Assembly (NCBI GenBank): GCA_002840685.1
Contig: PHBU01000001.1
Location: 310,001 to 374,000 of the forward strand
Direction: 5' to 3'
DNA: 64,000 bases
DNA from: Chloroflexi bacterium HGW-Chloroflexi-6
Lineage (GTDB): Bacteria > Chloroflexota > Anaerolineae > Anaerolineales > Villigracilaceae
In this document: positions 52,639-61,286 of the stretch, one piece after another
Layout: every line of letters starts with the position of its first letter
Position numbering within the stretch: position 1 is the stretch's first letter
Program-made: the position numbers and the translations under genes
The notes under the pieces: generated by a model
Told to the model about the DNA's origin: nothing
What the model saw: the letters and a program-made list of their open reading frames with translations, nothing else
The model's database searches: none

Positions 52639-52674
52639 TTGACAGGCAAGGAAGAAAATTTGCCAAGATGTCAA
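52639..52674. promoter_or_regulatory. inverted repeat ahead of the partner-switching operon
   Basis: TTGACAGGCAA (52639-52649) and TTGCC (52660-52664) with TGTCAA (52669-52674) form interrupted inverted arms. It may be a weak terminator of the ABC-F gene or an operator; a TATGAT hexamer (52679-52684) follows. Confidence 0.35.
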
Positions 52675-52703
52675 AGTCTATGATATAAGTCTGAATAATC
52701 GCC

Positions 52704-53591
52704 ATGTTCAAACGACTGCGTCTTAGCCTCGAACCCAAAAAGACTGCCCCCACAGCTGAGGGTATTTCCATCTCCCAGTTTATCGGGGATGCAAGCTTGC
52801 CTGTGACGCTAAAGGCACTCAATAGCCTGCCCATCAACCCCAAAATGCGGCTGTACCGAACGCTTATCCCGATTCAGGTACTGGCCGCATTTGATATTAA
52901 CCCGCGCACCTGGCAAAACCCTGATAAACAACCCCAGGTGAGGCTGCTGGCAGAAGAAGGCAGTGACAGGGTTAAAATCTCGGCCTGGCAGGGGGATAAC
53001 CCCGAAAACGAGTTTTTCTATCTCGAACTGGCCGACAACCCCTATAACGGCATCGATCTGAACTTCCTGGTGGCCAACGACCCGGCCAGCCCCAAATTCC
53101 ACACAGATCTCGATGATCAGGGCCGCGCAACGCTTTTTGGCACCGTCCATCGCAATTTGAGCGAAGAGGAACGCGCCATGCGCGCCGGCCTGGCTCCCGG
53201 GCAGGTGCGCGAAGGCCTGCGCTGTTCGCAGATCGTTTTCACTCATATCGAAACCTTCCTGACCCTGCTGGCGCATCACGCCATCACGCTTGAACCCCTG
53301 ACGTATGCCTCGGCCTGGATCTTTGAGCGCCGGGGTTTTGCGTATGCGCGCGGCCACCAGCTGATGGACAGCATCCAGCGTGAATTCCAGCCTGGGGGTG
53401 AGTTGCACAAAGCTCTCGATGGCAGCACCGCCTTCCGTCAGCCGGAGCAATGGAAAACGGTACGAGGCCGGGCCTGGGCCATCCACGATGGTATTTTGGA
53501 TGTGATCGACCGCAAATGGGATAACCTGAAAATGATCAAACAAGTGGGTCGCCAGGCCGGGGTCAACACCTGCCCCGATGCCCAATATTAG
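52704..53591 (+). CDS. conserved-looking protein of unknown function, first gene of the partner-switching operon
   Basis: 295 residues, no recognised domain. It is soluble with no signal peptide. The N-terminal SLEPKKTAPTAEGISISQFIGDASLPVTLKALNSLP is followed by an alpha/beta region with repeated aromatic and acidic residues, and a helical C-terminus (IHDGILDVIDRKWDNLKMIKQV). No catalytic motif stands out. No clear ribosome site is present. It is eight bases ahead of the RsbW-like gene, so a regulatory or effector role in the same circuit is likely. Confidence 0.65.
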   Translation: MFKRLRLSLEPKKTAPTAEGISISQFIGDASLPVTLKALNSLPINPKMRLYRTLIPIQVLAAFDINPRTWQNPDKQPQVRLLAEEGSDRVKISAWQGDNPENEFFYLELADNPYNGIDLNFLVANDPASPKFHTDLDDQGRATLFGTVHRNLSEEERAMRAGLAPGQVREGLRCSQIVFTHIETFLTLLAHHAITLEPLTYASAWIFERRGFAYARGHQLMDSIQREFQPGGELHKALDGSTAFRQPEQWKTVRGRAWAIHDGILDVIDRKWDNLKMIKQVGRQAGVNTCPDAQY

Positions 53592-53599
53592 GAGCCGCG

Positions 53600-54019
53600 A
53601 TGTCGCAACGTTTTCAAATCACCCGCGCCGCCGAACTGGAATCCCTGCAGGTTTTTCGGGATTTCATTGCTGAATGCTGTGCCCGCCATGCCATCCCAAA
53701 CGAGATCGTTTTCGACCTGAAACTGGCGGTCGATGAAGCCTGCACCAACATCATCCAGCACGGCTATCGCGGCATGGATCCCGGTTCGATCATCCTCGCC
53801 CTTCGCTTCGAACCGGATCGCATCCTGGTGCAGATCACCGACTTCGGACACGTTTTCGAGCCGGATGATGCTCCCATGCCTGATGTGACCGCCGCGCTCG
53901 AAGAACGCGAAGTGGGCGGGTTGGGCTTGTTCCTGATCTACCAGACAATGGACAATATCGATTATCAGGCCTCTGATGACGGCAACACCCTGACCTTCAC
54001 CAAACTTTATCGGGCATAA
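53600..54019 (+). CDS. RsbW/SpoIIAB-like anti-sigma serine kinase
   Basis: 139 residues of the HATPase_c_2 group. The N box (LAVDEACTNIIQHGY), the G1 motif (QITDFGHVF) and G2 (GGLGLFL) needed for ATP binding are all visible. Such kinases phosphorylate a STAS partner and bind a sigma factor or another target. GGAG precedes the ATG. The STAS gene follows 24 bases later, making a classic pair. Confidence 0.9.
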   Translation: MSQRFQITRAAELESLQVFRDFIAECCARHAIPNEIVFDLKLAVDEACTNIIQHGYRGMDPGSIILALRFEPDRILVQITDFGHVFEPDDAPMPDVTAALEEREVGGLGLFLIYQTMDNIDYQASDDGNTLTFTKLYRA

Positions 54020-54043
54020 ATTTGCCACAAAAGGAGTTCAAGC

Positions 54044-54379
54044 ATGGAGATTCAAGACAGACAAGTCAATGGCATAAGCGTGGTGCAGTTCTTTGGCAGC
54101 ATCGATGCCCTGACCGCCCCGGCGGTAACCGAGCATCTCAGCGGCCTGATCACCGCCGGGCAAACCCGGCTGGTGGTTGATCTGAGCGGAGTCGATTTCA
54201 CCAGCAGCGCCGGGTTGCGCCTGTTGCTGGTCGCCGTCAAAGAGACTCGTTCATTGGGCGGCGATCTGCGCCTGGCGGCAGTCCAACCCGATGTGCTCAA
54301 GGTTTTGAAAATCAGCGGGTTTACCAATATCTTGAAGTTATTCGAGGATGTAGATGGCGCAGTTGCCAGCTATGGATAA
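54044..54379 (+). CDS. STAS-domain anti-anti-sigma factor
   Basis: 111 residues, a single STAS domain. The phospho-acceptor loop reads DFTSSAGLR, with Ser54 (or Ser55) aligning to the phosphorylated serine of SpoIIAA. It should cycle between a phosphorylated form made by the RsbW-like kinase and a free form restored by the SpoIIE-type phosphatase at 56143. AAGGAG precedes the ATG. Confidence 0.9.
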   Translation: MEIQDRQVNGISVVQFFGSIDALTAPAVTEHLSGLITAGQTRLVVDLSGVDFTSSAGLRLLLVAVKETRSLGGDLRLAAVQPDVLKVLKISGFTNILKLFEDVDGAVASYG

Positions 54380-54412
54380 TCTGATCTGCCACTCTAGCGA
54401 AAGCGGGGACAG

Positions 54413-55270
54413 ATGATCGAACAGAAAACATCTCCGCGGATCGCCCTTGTCATCGGCTCAGGCAGCGTCAAATGCGCCGCCGCGCTGGGTTTGATGAAAG
54501 TGCTGGAACGCGAAAATATCAGCGTCAATATGGTCGTTGGCTGTTCGGGCGGTTCGCTGTATGCTGCCGCGATCGCCTTGGGTTGGCCGGTTGAAAAAGC
54601 GGTCGAGGCCACCCTGACGATGTGGACCCGTGAAGTAACCGAAAAACGAAATTTCAAGGCAATTCTCCAGCTTGCCCTGCCAGGATTGTTCAAATTCGAC
54701 GAGACCTTTGGGCTGATCGACGATCGTCTGATCAACCGCCGCTTGCAGGCCGGTTTTGGCGGCGCAACCTTTGCCGAAGCCAAAATCCCGCTTTTTATCG
54801 CCGCCACCGATTTGTATAACGGCGAACAGGTTGTGATGTCAGAAGGGGAGGTGGCCGGAGCGATCCGCGCCAGCATCTCCATCCCGTATATTTTTCCGCC
54901 GCATCTCTTGAACGGACGCTACCTGGTGGATGGCTTCCAGAGCGACCCCCTGCCGATTGGCGTGGCGATCAAAGAAGGGGCGGATATTATCATCGCCATG
55001 GGATTTGAAAGTCCCTATCAAGACACGATCAGTTCGCTGATGCGTTACAACTTCCAAATCAGCAGTGTCACTTCCAACAACCTGTTGAAGGCCAATTTTG
55101 CCTTTCACAACCTCGCCCATCATTCTGAGATCATCCCCATTCTGCCAGAGTTCAAATATCGCATCAAATTGTTCGATACCGACAAGATCCCGTATGTTAT
55201 AGAAGAAGGCCAGCGCGCTGCCGAAGCTCAATTGCCCTACATCAAGAAATTGCTCCAGCGCTCAGAATAG
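54413..55270 (+). CDS. patatin-like lipase, first copy
   Basis: 285 residues. The serine elbow is GCSGG with Ser45, and the dyad aspartate is Asp173 in VDGFQSDPLP. The oxyanion-hole segment is IGSGSVKCAAALG, in which GSG replaces the usual GGG. Patatin-like enzymes cleave fatty acyl esters of phospholipids. No signal peptide or membrane segment is present, so it acts in the cytosol or at the inner membrane face. It lies in the middle of the partner-switching operon, 33 bases after STAS, suggesting that activity is controlled by that circuit. Confidence 0.85.
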   Translation: MIEQKTSPRIALVIGSGSVKCAAALGLMKVLERENISVNMVVGCSGGSLYAAAIALGWPVEKAVEATLTMWTREVTEKRNFKAILQLALPGLFKFDETFGLIDDRLINRRLQAGFGGATFAEAKIPLFIAATDLYNGEQVVMSEGEVAGAIRASISIPYIFPPHLLNGRYLVDGFQSDPLPIGVAIKEGADIIIAMGFESPYQDTISSLMRYNFQISSVTSNNLLKANFAFHNLAHHSEIIPILPEFKYRIKLFDTDKIPYVIEEGQRAAEAQLPYIKKLLQRSE

Positions 55271-55290
55271 AAAGGTAAGCGTAGACATCC

Positions 55291-56133
55291 ATGGCAAACT
55301 CACAAAAACGCGTCACCCTGGTGATTGGGTCCGGCGGAATCAAATGCGCGGCGGCAATTGGCTTGTGGCAGGTTTTGCTGGAAGAAGGCATCCATGTCGA
55401 TCGTGTGGTTGGCTGCAGTGGCGGCAGTCTATACGGCGCACTGATCGCAAACCATACGGATGTCGATGAAATGAAGGTACGCTCGCGCGAGTTGTGGACG
55501 AGCGACCTGATGCAAGGCTACATCTCCAACTTGAAAGCCAGCCAGGACGGCAGCCTGAAATTCAACGAGCGCAGCGGGCTGGTCGATGATTCGGTGATGA
55601 ACAAAACCCTGCAAGGGGTTTATGGCGATCTGACCTTTGCCGACCTGAAGACCCCGCTCAAAATCGCGGCAACCGATTTCTTGACCGGCGAGAAAGTCAT
55701 TCTGGACGAGGGCAGTATTTTCGATGCGGTCCGCGCCAGCTCAGCCATCCCGATCATTTTCCCGCCCTGGGAAATGAACGGCAGGCTGCTGATCGACGGG
55801 GCAGCCTCCAACCCCTTACCGATCGACATTGCCATTCAGGATGGTTCAGATATCATCATCGCCATGGGTTTTGCGTTGAGCTATCGCAGCCGCTTCCGCT
55901 CGATGGCGGCAGTGCAGGAACAGCTTAACAACATTTACATGAACAACATCCTGAACTCAACCTACGCTTTTTACAACCTGGCACACCATGCTGAGATCTT
56001 CCCGATCCTGCCCGAGTTCAGCAGCGCAATTTCGATGTTCGATATCGACAAGATCCCCGAAGTCGTCGAACGCGGCGAACAGGCCACTCGCGAGCAGCTT
56101 CCACACATCAAACGCTTACTGGAACGAGGTTAA
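55291..56133 (+). CDS. patatin-like lipase, second copy
   Basis: 280 residues, a paralogue of the preceding protein. Ser43 lies in GCSGG and Asp169 in IDGAASNPLP; the oxyanion segment is IGSGGIKCAAAIG. The C-terminal regions align closely (FYNLAHHAEIFPILPEFSSAISMFDIDKIPEVVE against FHNLAHHSEIIPILPEFKYRIKLFDTDKIPYVIE in the first copy). Tandem duplication within the operon may give a heterodimer. It is 20 bases from the first copy and nine bases from the phosphatase gene. Confidence 0.85.
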   Translation: MANSQKRVTLVIGSGGIKCAAAIGLWQVLLEEGIHVDRVVGCSGGSLYGALIANHTDVDEMKVRSRELWTSDLMQGYISNLKASQDGSLKFNERSGLVDDSVMNKTLQGVYGDLTFADLKTPLKIAATDFLTGEKVILDEGSIFDAVRASSAIPIIFPPWEMNGRLLIDGAASNPLPIDIAIQDGSDIIIAMGFALSYRSRFRSMAAVQEQLNNIYMNNILNSTYAFYNLAHHAEIFPILPEFSSAISMFDIDKIPEVVERGEQATREQLPHIKRLLERG

Positions 56134-56142
56134 TCTTTTCGG

Positions 56143-57396
56143 ATGAAGAACCACAGCGCTCTACCCCTGGCCGATATTCCGCTGTTCCGCTCCCTGCCCG
56201 CGGACGAGTTGGCGCGCCTGCAAGGCTTTTTTGAAACCCGCCACGTCACCGCCGGCGAATGGTTTCTTGAAGAAGGCCAGCACAGCGACCATTTTTTTGT
56301 CATCCTGCAGGGTCAGGTTGCAATTGTAAAAGCGGCGGGCAGCGCGGAAGAATCGGTTTTGGGCCTGCGCGACCCCGGTGACTTTATCGGCGAAATGGGC
56401 CTGCTCAACCCGGACGGCGCGCGCACCGCTTCAGCGCGCGCCACAGCCGACAGCCAATTGCTGGTCATTAAATTTGCAGACATCACTGACCTCGTTCGCC
56501 GCCATCCGCACCTGGCGTATGAGCTGGCCAGCGTGCTCAGCGCGCGCATGACCGCCGGGCAGGATAAAACCATCCACACCCTGCGAGAGAAAAACGAAAA
56601 ACTCCAGCAAGCCTACGACGAACTCAAAGCAGCCCAGGAACAGATCATCCAAAAAGAAAAACTGGAGAAGGAACTGCAAGTCGCGCGCGAGATCCAATAC
56701 AGCATTTTGCCAAGCCGTTTGCCCGATCTTGCCGGATACGATTTCGGCGCCCTGATGGTTCCCGCGCGCGCAGTCGGCGGCGATTTCTACGGCATCTTCC
56801 CCCTGAGTAAAGGGCGCATGGTCTTGATCATCGGCGACGTGACCGACAAAGGCGTACCCGCCGCGCTCTTCATGGCCCAAACCTACGCCCTGTTACGCGC
56901 CTCCAGCAATCCCGAAGACTCCCTGACCCAGGTTTTGGAGCGCGTCAACTTCCTGCTTCTGGGCATGAACGCCAGGGGCCTGTTCGTAACAATGATCTAT
57001 GGGATTCTCGATCAGGCGACCGGCGAATTCCGCTATGTGCGCGCCGGACACGAACTGCCCCTGTTGCTTGCCCCTGAAAAACAAGCCGGCTTTGTCGAAG
57101 CGAAGGGCGGCCTGCCGCTCGGCATCTGGGATGACCCGATGATCGTTGAAAACAGCCTCATCATTCCACCCGGCGGCCTGCTGCTGCTCTACACAGACGG
57201 GGCAACCGATTGCATGCGCCCCGATGGAAAGCGCCTGACTGATGAAGGATTGCTGCAAATTGCGCAGACTTTTTCCCCAGAAACCCCCGCCCGGCAAGTT
57301 TGCAAAACCATTTTTGAAACACTCGAAACTTTCCAGGACGGGCAAGCGCAGTTCGATGATGTCACGCTTCTGGCAGTAAAACGCCTGGGGGCGTAA
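56143..57396 (+). CDS. cyclic-nucleotide-binding-domain and SpoIIE/RsbU-type PP2C phosphatase
   Basis: 417 residues. Residues about 15-130 are a cNMP-binding beta-roll (FFVILQGQVAIV, DPGDFIGEMGLLNPDGARTASARA). A coiled coil (about 145-190, LREKNEKLQQAYDELKAAQEQIIQKEKLEKEL) leads to a PP2C phosphatase (about 190-417) with AVGGDFYGIF, IGDVTDKGVPAALFMA, GLPLGIWDD and LYTDGATDCMRPDG. It should dephosphorylate the STAS protein in response to a ligand of the N-terminal domain; the ligand could be cAMP or another effector. It closes the operon. Confidence 0.9.
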   Translation: MKNHSALPLADIPLFRSLPADELARLQGFFETRHVTAGEWFLEEGQHSDHFFVILQGQVAIVKAAGSAEESVLGLRDPGDFIGEMGLLNPDGARTASARATADSQLLVIKFADITDLVRRHPHLAYELASVLSARMTAGQDKTIHTLREKNEKLQQAYDELKAAQEQIIQKEKLEKELQVAREIQYSILPSRLPDLAGYDFGALMVPARAVGGDFYGIFPLSKGRMVLIIGDVTDKGVPAALFMAQTYALLRASSNPEDSLTQVLERVNFLLLGMNARGLFVTMIYGILDQATGEFRYVRAGHELPLLLAPEKQAGFVEAKGGLPLGIWDDPMIVENSLIIPPGGLLLLYTDGATDCMRPDGKRLTDEGLLQIAQTFSPETPARQVCKTIFETLETFQDGQAQFDDVTLLAVKRLGA

Positions 57397-57450
57397 AGAT
57401 CAAATCAAAATAAAGTCAGGCGCTTTTTTGGGGGGCGACAGCACACAACG

Positions 57451-58560
57451 TTAGCGGGCTTTCAAGAATTCATCCAACCGGGCCAATGCTTCAGGCATGT
57501 TTTTGCGCGCAAAACCGAGCCTAAAGTGGTTGCCTGGCTCGTCGTAAAGCGTTCCGGGCAGCAGCAACACCCCGCTCTCGTGGACAAGTTCATCGCAAAA
57601 TTCATCGATATCGCCCCGCATCAATTTCGGAAAAGCGATCGGCCCGGCTTTTGGGCGCAGCCAGCCAAACAGGTCGGCATGGCGGCTAAAAAAATCGTCG
57701 AGCAGGGTCAGGTTGGATTGAATGATCCCCAGGTTGCGGTCCACGATCGCCTGCCGGTGACGCAGGGCCAGTTCTGAGAGATATTCGCTCGGCGCGCTAT
57801 TGCAAATGGTTGTGTAATCCTTGAGCGCCGCCATTTTGGCATAAATTTCAGCATTTTGGGTGGCGATCCAGCCGATCCGCAAACCGGCCAGCCCATAAGA
57901 TTTGGACATGACCCCCAGCGAGACAGCGTTCGGGTTGACATCGCAGGCCGCGGGCAGGCGAGAAGCCGGGTTATGCTCCAGTTCACGGTAGACTTCATCG
58001 CAAAAGAGAAAAATTCCGCGCTCTTGGGAAAGCCGGTTCAATTCATCGAACATTTCGTGGGGCATCAGCCAGCCGGTCGGGTTGTGGGGGGTATTGATGA
58101 CGATCACGCGCGTGTTGGGCTTCAGCATGGATTTGAGCTCATCCAGATCGAGCGCCCAGGCCTGGTCAGGCTGGCCCTGCCAGAAGCTGACCTCGGCTCC
58201 GGTGCTTTTGGCGACATCGAACAAGGATTGGTAGCCGGGCCAGTGAACAACGGCGTGGTTCCCAGGGCCGAGCATGGCGTGCATGAACAAAAAAATGGCT
58301 TCCTCGGCGCCTGCGTGAACCAGAACCTGCTCAGAAGTGACAGTTGTATAGATGCGAGAGATCTCCTGCCGCAGGGATGGCGCGCCCTGCGATTCAGTAT
58401 AGCCAAGCCAGTGGCGCTTCAGACCATCCTCCGCGCCAGGTTCCAGGGCAAGCAAATCCGCGATCGATAATGACTCACAGTCTGAACTGCAAAGCAGATA
58501 ACGCGCGCTAAATTCGTATTTTGCAAAATAGCGTTCCAGTTTGAATTGTGGGATTTTCAT
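57451..58560 (-). CDS. PLP-dependent aminotransferase class I/II
   Basis: 369 residues. VINTPHNPTGW, FCDEVYRELEH and SLGVMSKSYGLAGLRIGW with the PLP lysine at Lys220 identify the fold-type I aspartate-aminotransferase family. The start at 58560 is where family similarity begins; an upstream frame from 58743 overlaps the terminator of the next gene. Donor and acceptor are unknown. The N-terminus (MKIPQFKLERYFAKYEFSARYLL) and GYTESQGAPSLRQEISRIY are typical of a subgroup often annotated as capreomycidine-synthase-like or simply aminotransferase. Confidence 0.85.
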   Translation of the reverse strand: MKIPQFKLERYFAKYEFSARYLLCSSDCESLSIADLLALEPGAEDGLKRHWLGYTESQGAPSLRQEISRIYTTVTSEQVLVHAGAEEAIFLFMHAMLGPGNHAVVHWPGYQSLFDVAKSTGAEVSFWQGQPDQAWALDLDELKSMLKPNTRVIVINTPHNPTGWLMPHEMFDELNRLSQERGIFLFCDEVYRELEHNPASRLPAACDVNPNAVSLGVMSKSYGLAGLRIGWIATQNAEIYAKMAALKDYTTICNSAPSEYLSELALRHRQAIVDRNLGIIQSNLTLLDDFFSRHADLFGWLRPKAGPIAFPKLMRGDIDEFCDELVHESGVLLLPGTLYDEPGNHFRLGFARKNMPEALARLDEFLKAR

Positions 58561-58649
58561 TGGTTTTTCCGTTTTTTTGTCATGCAAAGCATCGAATGGT
58601 TTGAGTAATTTTACTGTTTTTTCGTTCAAACGGATTTCAAGGTGTGGAT

Positions 58650-58689
58650 AAAAAAGAGACCGATCTCTCGCGAGGCCGGTCTCTTTTTT
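58650..58689 (-). terminator. terminator after the large membrane protein gene
   Basis: AAAAAAGAGACCG (58650-58662) pairs with CGGTCTCTTTTTT (58677-58689). T runs follow on both strands; on the reverse strand it ends the gene at 58706. Confidence 0.85.
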
Positions 58690-58705
58690 TAGACTTGCGA
58701 ATTCA

Positions 58706-59830
58706 CTACTCTGCTTCAACAACCGCCGGAGCAACCGTTTCAATGGCTTTCAGTTCGCGGTAGGTCAAGGTCCAGGTGCTCGATTGGAAGATCTGGGCCC
58801 AGCCGCTGACCAGCAAGATGGGCGAGAAAGTCACGACGAAGAAGAGCGGCAGACCGATGATCGCGCCGAAGGCCCAGGGCCAGTAATCGGGAGCGGAGAG
58901 CAGGCTGGCGATGCCGGCGGTAGCCAGGGTCGGCAGGATTGCGGCCAGGAGACCACCCACAGCGGTGATGATCGAGACAGCCAGCAGCGGAAGCATCAGC
59001 ATGAAGAAGACAATCGCCCAGGCAATATTGAGGCCAATCACAACCAGCCACATCAGCCCGGCGTTTTTCCAGTTGCGTTTGACAAGGGCAGCTGCCAGGC
59101 TCAGGGATTCGAGCGCGCCTTTGTCTTCGAGAACACTGATCCGCCAGGCAAAGTCACGCACCAGGTAGAGCACGATCATCAGGATGGTGGTGATGAAACC
59201 GAACAGGAAGATCAGACCGATCCCGGCGATAAGGCTGGTGACCAGGGCCGATTCGACCCCGGACAGCGCGGCAGAGATGATCCACCAGCCCACCAAGACA
59301 ACCAACACGAACATGAAGAGCGAGGGCAGGTGGACAACGAAGTTGATGAAGAACAGGCGCCACGAGGCACGCGACCAGCCATACTTCCAACCCTGGCGGA
59401 AGCCAACTTTAGCACCGGTCTGCTCATACTCATCCACCATGCGGATGGTGGCGGTTTCGGCTACGTAACGCAGGATTGCCATCACAACGCTCACGATCAG
59501 GACGGTCACGAAGAAGGTGATCGCAAGCGCGATTCCCATCTGGAACTCGACCGGGTATTCGGCGCGCAGATCGGCAATGCCATCACCGAGCTTGGAAAAG
59601 GCATCGTTCAGCTTTTCAGTGAACGTGTCGCCTTGCAGGTTTTCCCAATCGCCCGAGGTCTGGATTCCATCGGGTCGATCATTCTGGCCATCGTTGGCGT
59701 TATAGTTGCTGTTGTTGCCAAAGTTGTTGCCACCCACGGCCAGGGCCAGGATGAAGCCGAAAATCCACAGGGTACGATAGTTCCACAGGATATGCCAGGA
59801 ACGTTTTAGAATCTTTTTTACATCCAACAT
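58706..59830 (-). CDS. multi-spanning membrane protein, unknown
   Basis: 374 residues. The start at 59830 has AAGGAG eight bases upstream; the GTG at 59839 lies inside that region. A short N-terminal cytosolic part (LDVKKILKRSWHILWNYRTLWIFGF) leads into a helix, an exposed Asn/Asp/Gly-rich stretch (GGNNFGNNSNYNANDGQ), then about six more helices. It resembles uncharacterised proteins with a glycerophosphoryl-diester-phosphodiesterase-type membrane domain. It lies downstream of an ECF sigma/anti-sigma pair on the same strand and may belong to their regulon. Confidence 0.75.
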   Translation of the reverse strand: MLDVKKILKRSWHILWNYRTLWIFGFILALAVGGNNFGNNSNYNANDGQNDRPDGIQTSGDWENLQGDTFTEKLNDAFSKLGDGIADLRAEYPVEFQMGIALAITFFVTVLIVSVVMAILRYVAETATIRMVDEYEQTGAKVGFRQGWKYGWSRASWRLFFINFVVHLPSLFMFVLVVLVGWWIISAALSGVESALVTSLIAGIGLIFLFGFITTILMIVLYLVRDFAWRISVLEDKGALESLSLAAALVKRNWKNAGLMWLVVIGLNIAWAIVFFMLMLPLLAVSIITAVGGLLAAILPTLATAGIASLLSAPDYWPWAFGAIIGLPLFFVVTFSPILLVSGWAQIFQSSTWTLTYRELKAIETVAPAVVEAE

Positions 59831-59933
59831 GTTACACACTCCTTGATATAGGTCTTACATTCGAACGGTCGTTCAGAGCTCTTTTGAACCGGTTTATTAC
59901 GCCCGTGTCGGGTATTCCGAGCCGGGTGCACAA

Positions 59934-60551
59934 TCATGAACGGGAGAAGTTCCCCGCAGTTGTGATCTGATGTTGCTGACCAAGCCACCAGCGTACCAGC
60001 CAGGCCAGGTATACAAGTCCCAGGGCTGCCTGCCAGAAAAAATGGCGGGTCAGGTCTTGGATGAAAAGGTCGATGTTGTTGATGAAGGCCAACATGCTGG
60101 CCGAATTCCCAAAAGTGTTCAGCAACAAGCCAAACCAGGCGGTCTGGCGGGTGCTGGTGAGCGAGAGCCAGGCCAGGCTGTCTCCGAAAAGGCCGAGATC
60201 AGTGGCCGCCATCACCAGCGCGCTGAGCTGAAAAGTGACCTGAACAAAAACCCAGGTAGCGATGACCCCTGCCGGAATAAGCCACCAGCCGATTTCGAAA
60301 ACCTTGCGGGGTTGAGTCGCTTCGGTCTGACGAGGCAGGTTGAGGTTCAGGTTGGCGACGAAACGTTCTGTCGGCAGGAAATCACCAACTGGTGCGGCCT
60401 CGTGCAGCAGCGCGGAGAGTCCCCGCATCTCATCCAGTTCAGTCTGGCAGTGGTTACAGTTTTCAAGGTGATGATCGACCTGGCGCAAAAGCGCGCCGCG
60501 AAGTTCTCCATCGAGATAGGCGCCCAGCCATTGAGTGACGTGATCAGACAT
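59934..60551 (-). CDS. membrane-bound zinc-finger anti-sigma factor
   Basis: 205 residues. The N-terminal domain carries the anti-sigma zinc motif HHLENCNHC (His28, Cys32, Cys35; Hx3Cx2C), followed by membrane segments (WWLIPAGVIATWVFVQVTF, and another near the C-terminus, AALGLVYLAWLVRWWLG). It should hold the adjacent sigma factor at the membrane until a signal arrives. It overlaps the sigma gene by eight bases. Confidence 0.88.
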   Translation of the reverse strand: MSDHVTQWLGAYLDGELRGALLRQVDHHLENCNHCQTELDEMRGLSALLHEAAPVGDFLPTERFVANLNLNLPRQTEATQPRKVFEIGWWLIPAGVIATWVFVQVTFQLSALVMAATDLGLFGDSLAWLSLTSTRQTAWFGLLLNTFGNSASMLAFINNIDLFIQDLTRHFFWQAALGLVYLAWLVRWWLGQQHQITTAGNFSRS

Positions 60552-61119
60552 ATTCCATCTCCATATCGATAAATTCCGGGGTCAAGATTTCTTTTAAGCG
60601 GTCACGGGCATAATTCAAGCGAGACATGACCGTGCCAAGCGGGATATCAAGCGCGGAAGAGATTTCCTGGTAAGACAGTCCGCCGTATTCGCGCAGTACC
60701 AGCACGGCCCGGCTGGCTTCAGGCAAGGATGAGATCGCCTTTTGGACAGCGAGGCTGCGTTCCTTTTGTAAAAGTGCGGCTTCGGGACCGGCCTGCGGGT
60801 CTGGCATGGCCAGGCTTTCAAGATCGGCAAAAGGCATTTTGGGGGCGCGCCGCAGAGTGTCGAGGGCGGCGTTGACGGCAATACGATAAAGCCAGTTGCG
60901 CAGGGATGTGCCGGGCCGGAAGGATGGCAAGTGTAACCAGGCCTGGATGAATGCATCCTGGGCTGCGTCTTCCGCCAAGTGGGTGTCGCCGCACATGCGG
61001 TAAACCACATCGATCACTCCTTGATGGTGCTGGCGGACAAGTTCTCCGTAGGCGCTGCGGTCGCCGGTCTGCGCTTTTGCGATCAGCGCTGCTTCGGTTT
61101 CCGCCTGGGCAATTGCCAC
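60544..61119 (-). CDS. ECF sigma factor
   Basis: 191 residues from a GTG at 61119, chosen for AAAGGAAC at the proper distance; the open frame continues upstream without family similarity. Region 2 (VVYRMCGDTHLAEDAAQDAFIQAWLHLPSFRPGTSLRNWLYRIAVNAALDTLRR) and region 4 (LVLREYGGLSYQEISSALDIPLGTVMSRLNYARDRLKEIL) are complete. It forms an overlapping pair with a membrane anti-sigma factor, the usual arrangement for envelope stress sensing. Confidence 0.92.
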   Translation of the reverse strand: MAIAQAETEAALIAKAQTGDRSAYGELVRQHHQGVIDVVYRMCGDTHLAEDAAQDAFIQAWLHLPSFRPGTSLRNWLYRIAVNAALDTLRRAPKMPFADLESLAMPDPQAGPEAALLQKERSLAVQKAISSLPEASRAVLVLREYGGLSYQEISSALDIPLGTVMSRLNYARDRLKEILTPEFIDMEMEYV

Positions 61120-61258
61120 TTGCTGTTCCTTTCTTTCTACTCTCACATACTTAACGAAGGTTTTACGGTTTTTATTCGGTTTGTGGCATAAAATCCAAAA
61201 TTTCCCCCGATTGTTTTCCGTCCGGTCCGTTTTCATTGCCCACTACTTGCAAAGCGCG

Positions 61259-61285
61259 ACAACAGGCGTTGGGCAAGCCTGTTGT
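61259..61285 (-). terminator. hairpin at the end of the histidine kinase gene
   Basis: ACAACAGGC (61259-61267) pairs with GCCTGTTGT (61277-61285), abutting the kinase stop at 61287. A T run follows only on the forward strand, so its role as terminator for the reverse gene is uncertain. Confidence 0.5.
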
Positions 61286-61286
61286 T

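Noticed and set aside
57382..57428. Terminator after the SpoIIE-type phosphatase (CGCCTG ... CAGGCG, then T run)
   Set aside because: The stem is only six bases with a 29-base loop, too weak to call, although the T run follows at a suitable place.
58784..59809. A 341-codon forward frame opposite the membrane protein gene
   Set aside because: The product would be an extremely polar Gln/Asp/His-rich chain, typical of an antisense shadow of hydrophobic codons.
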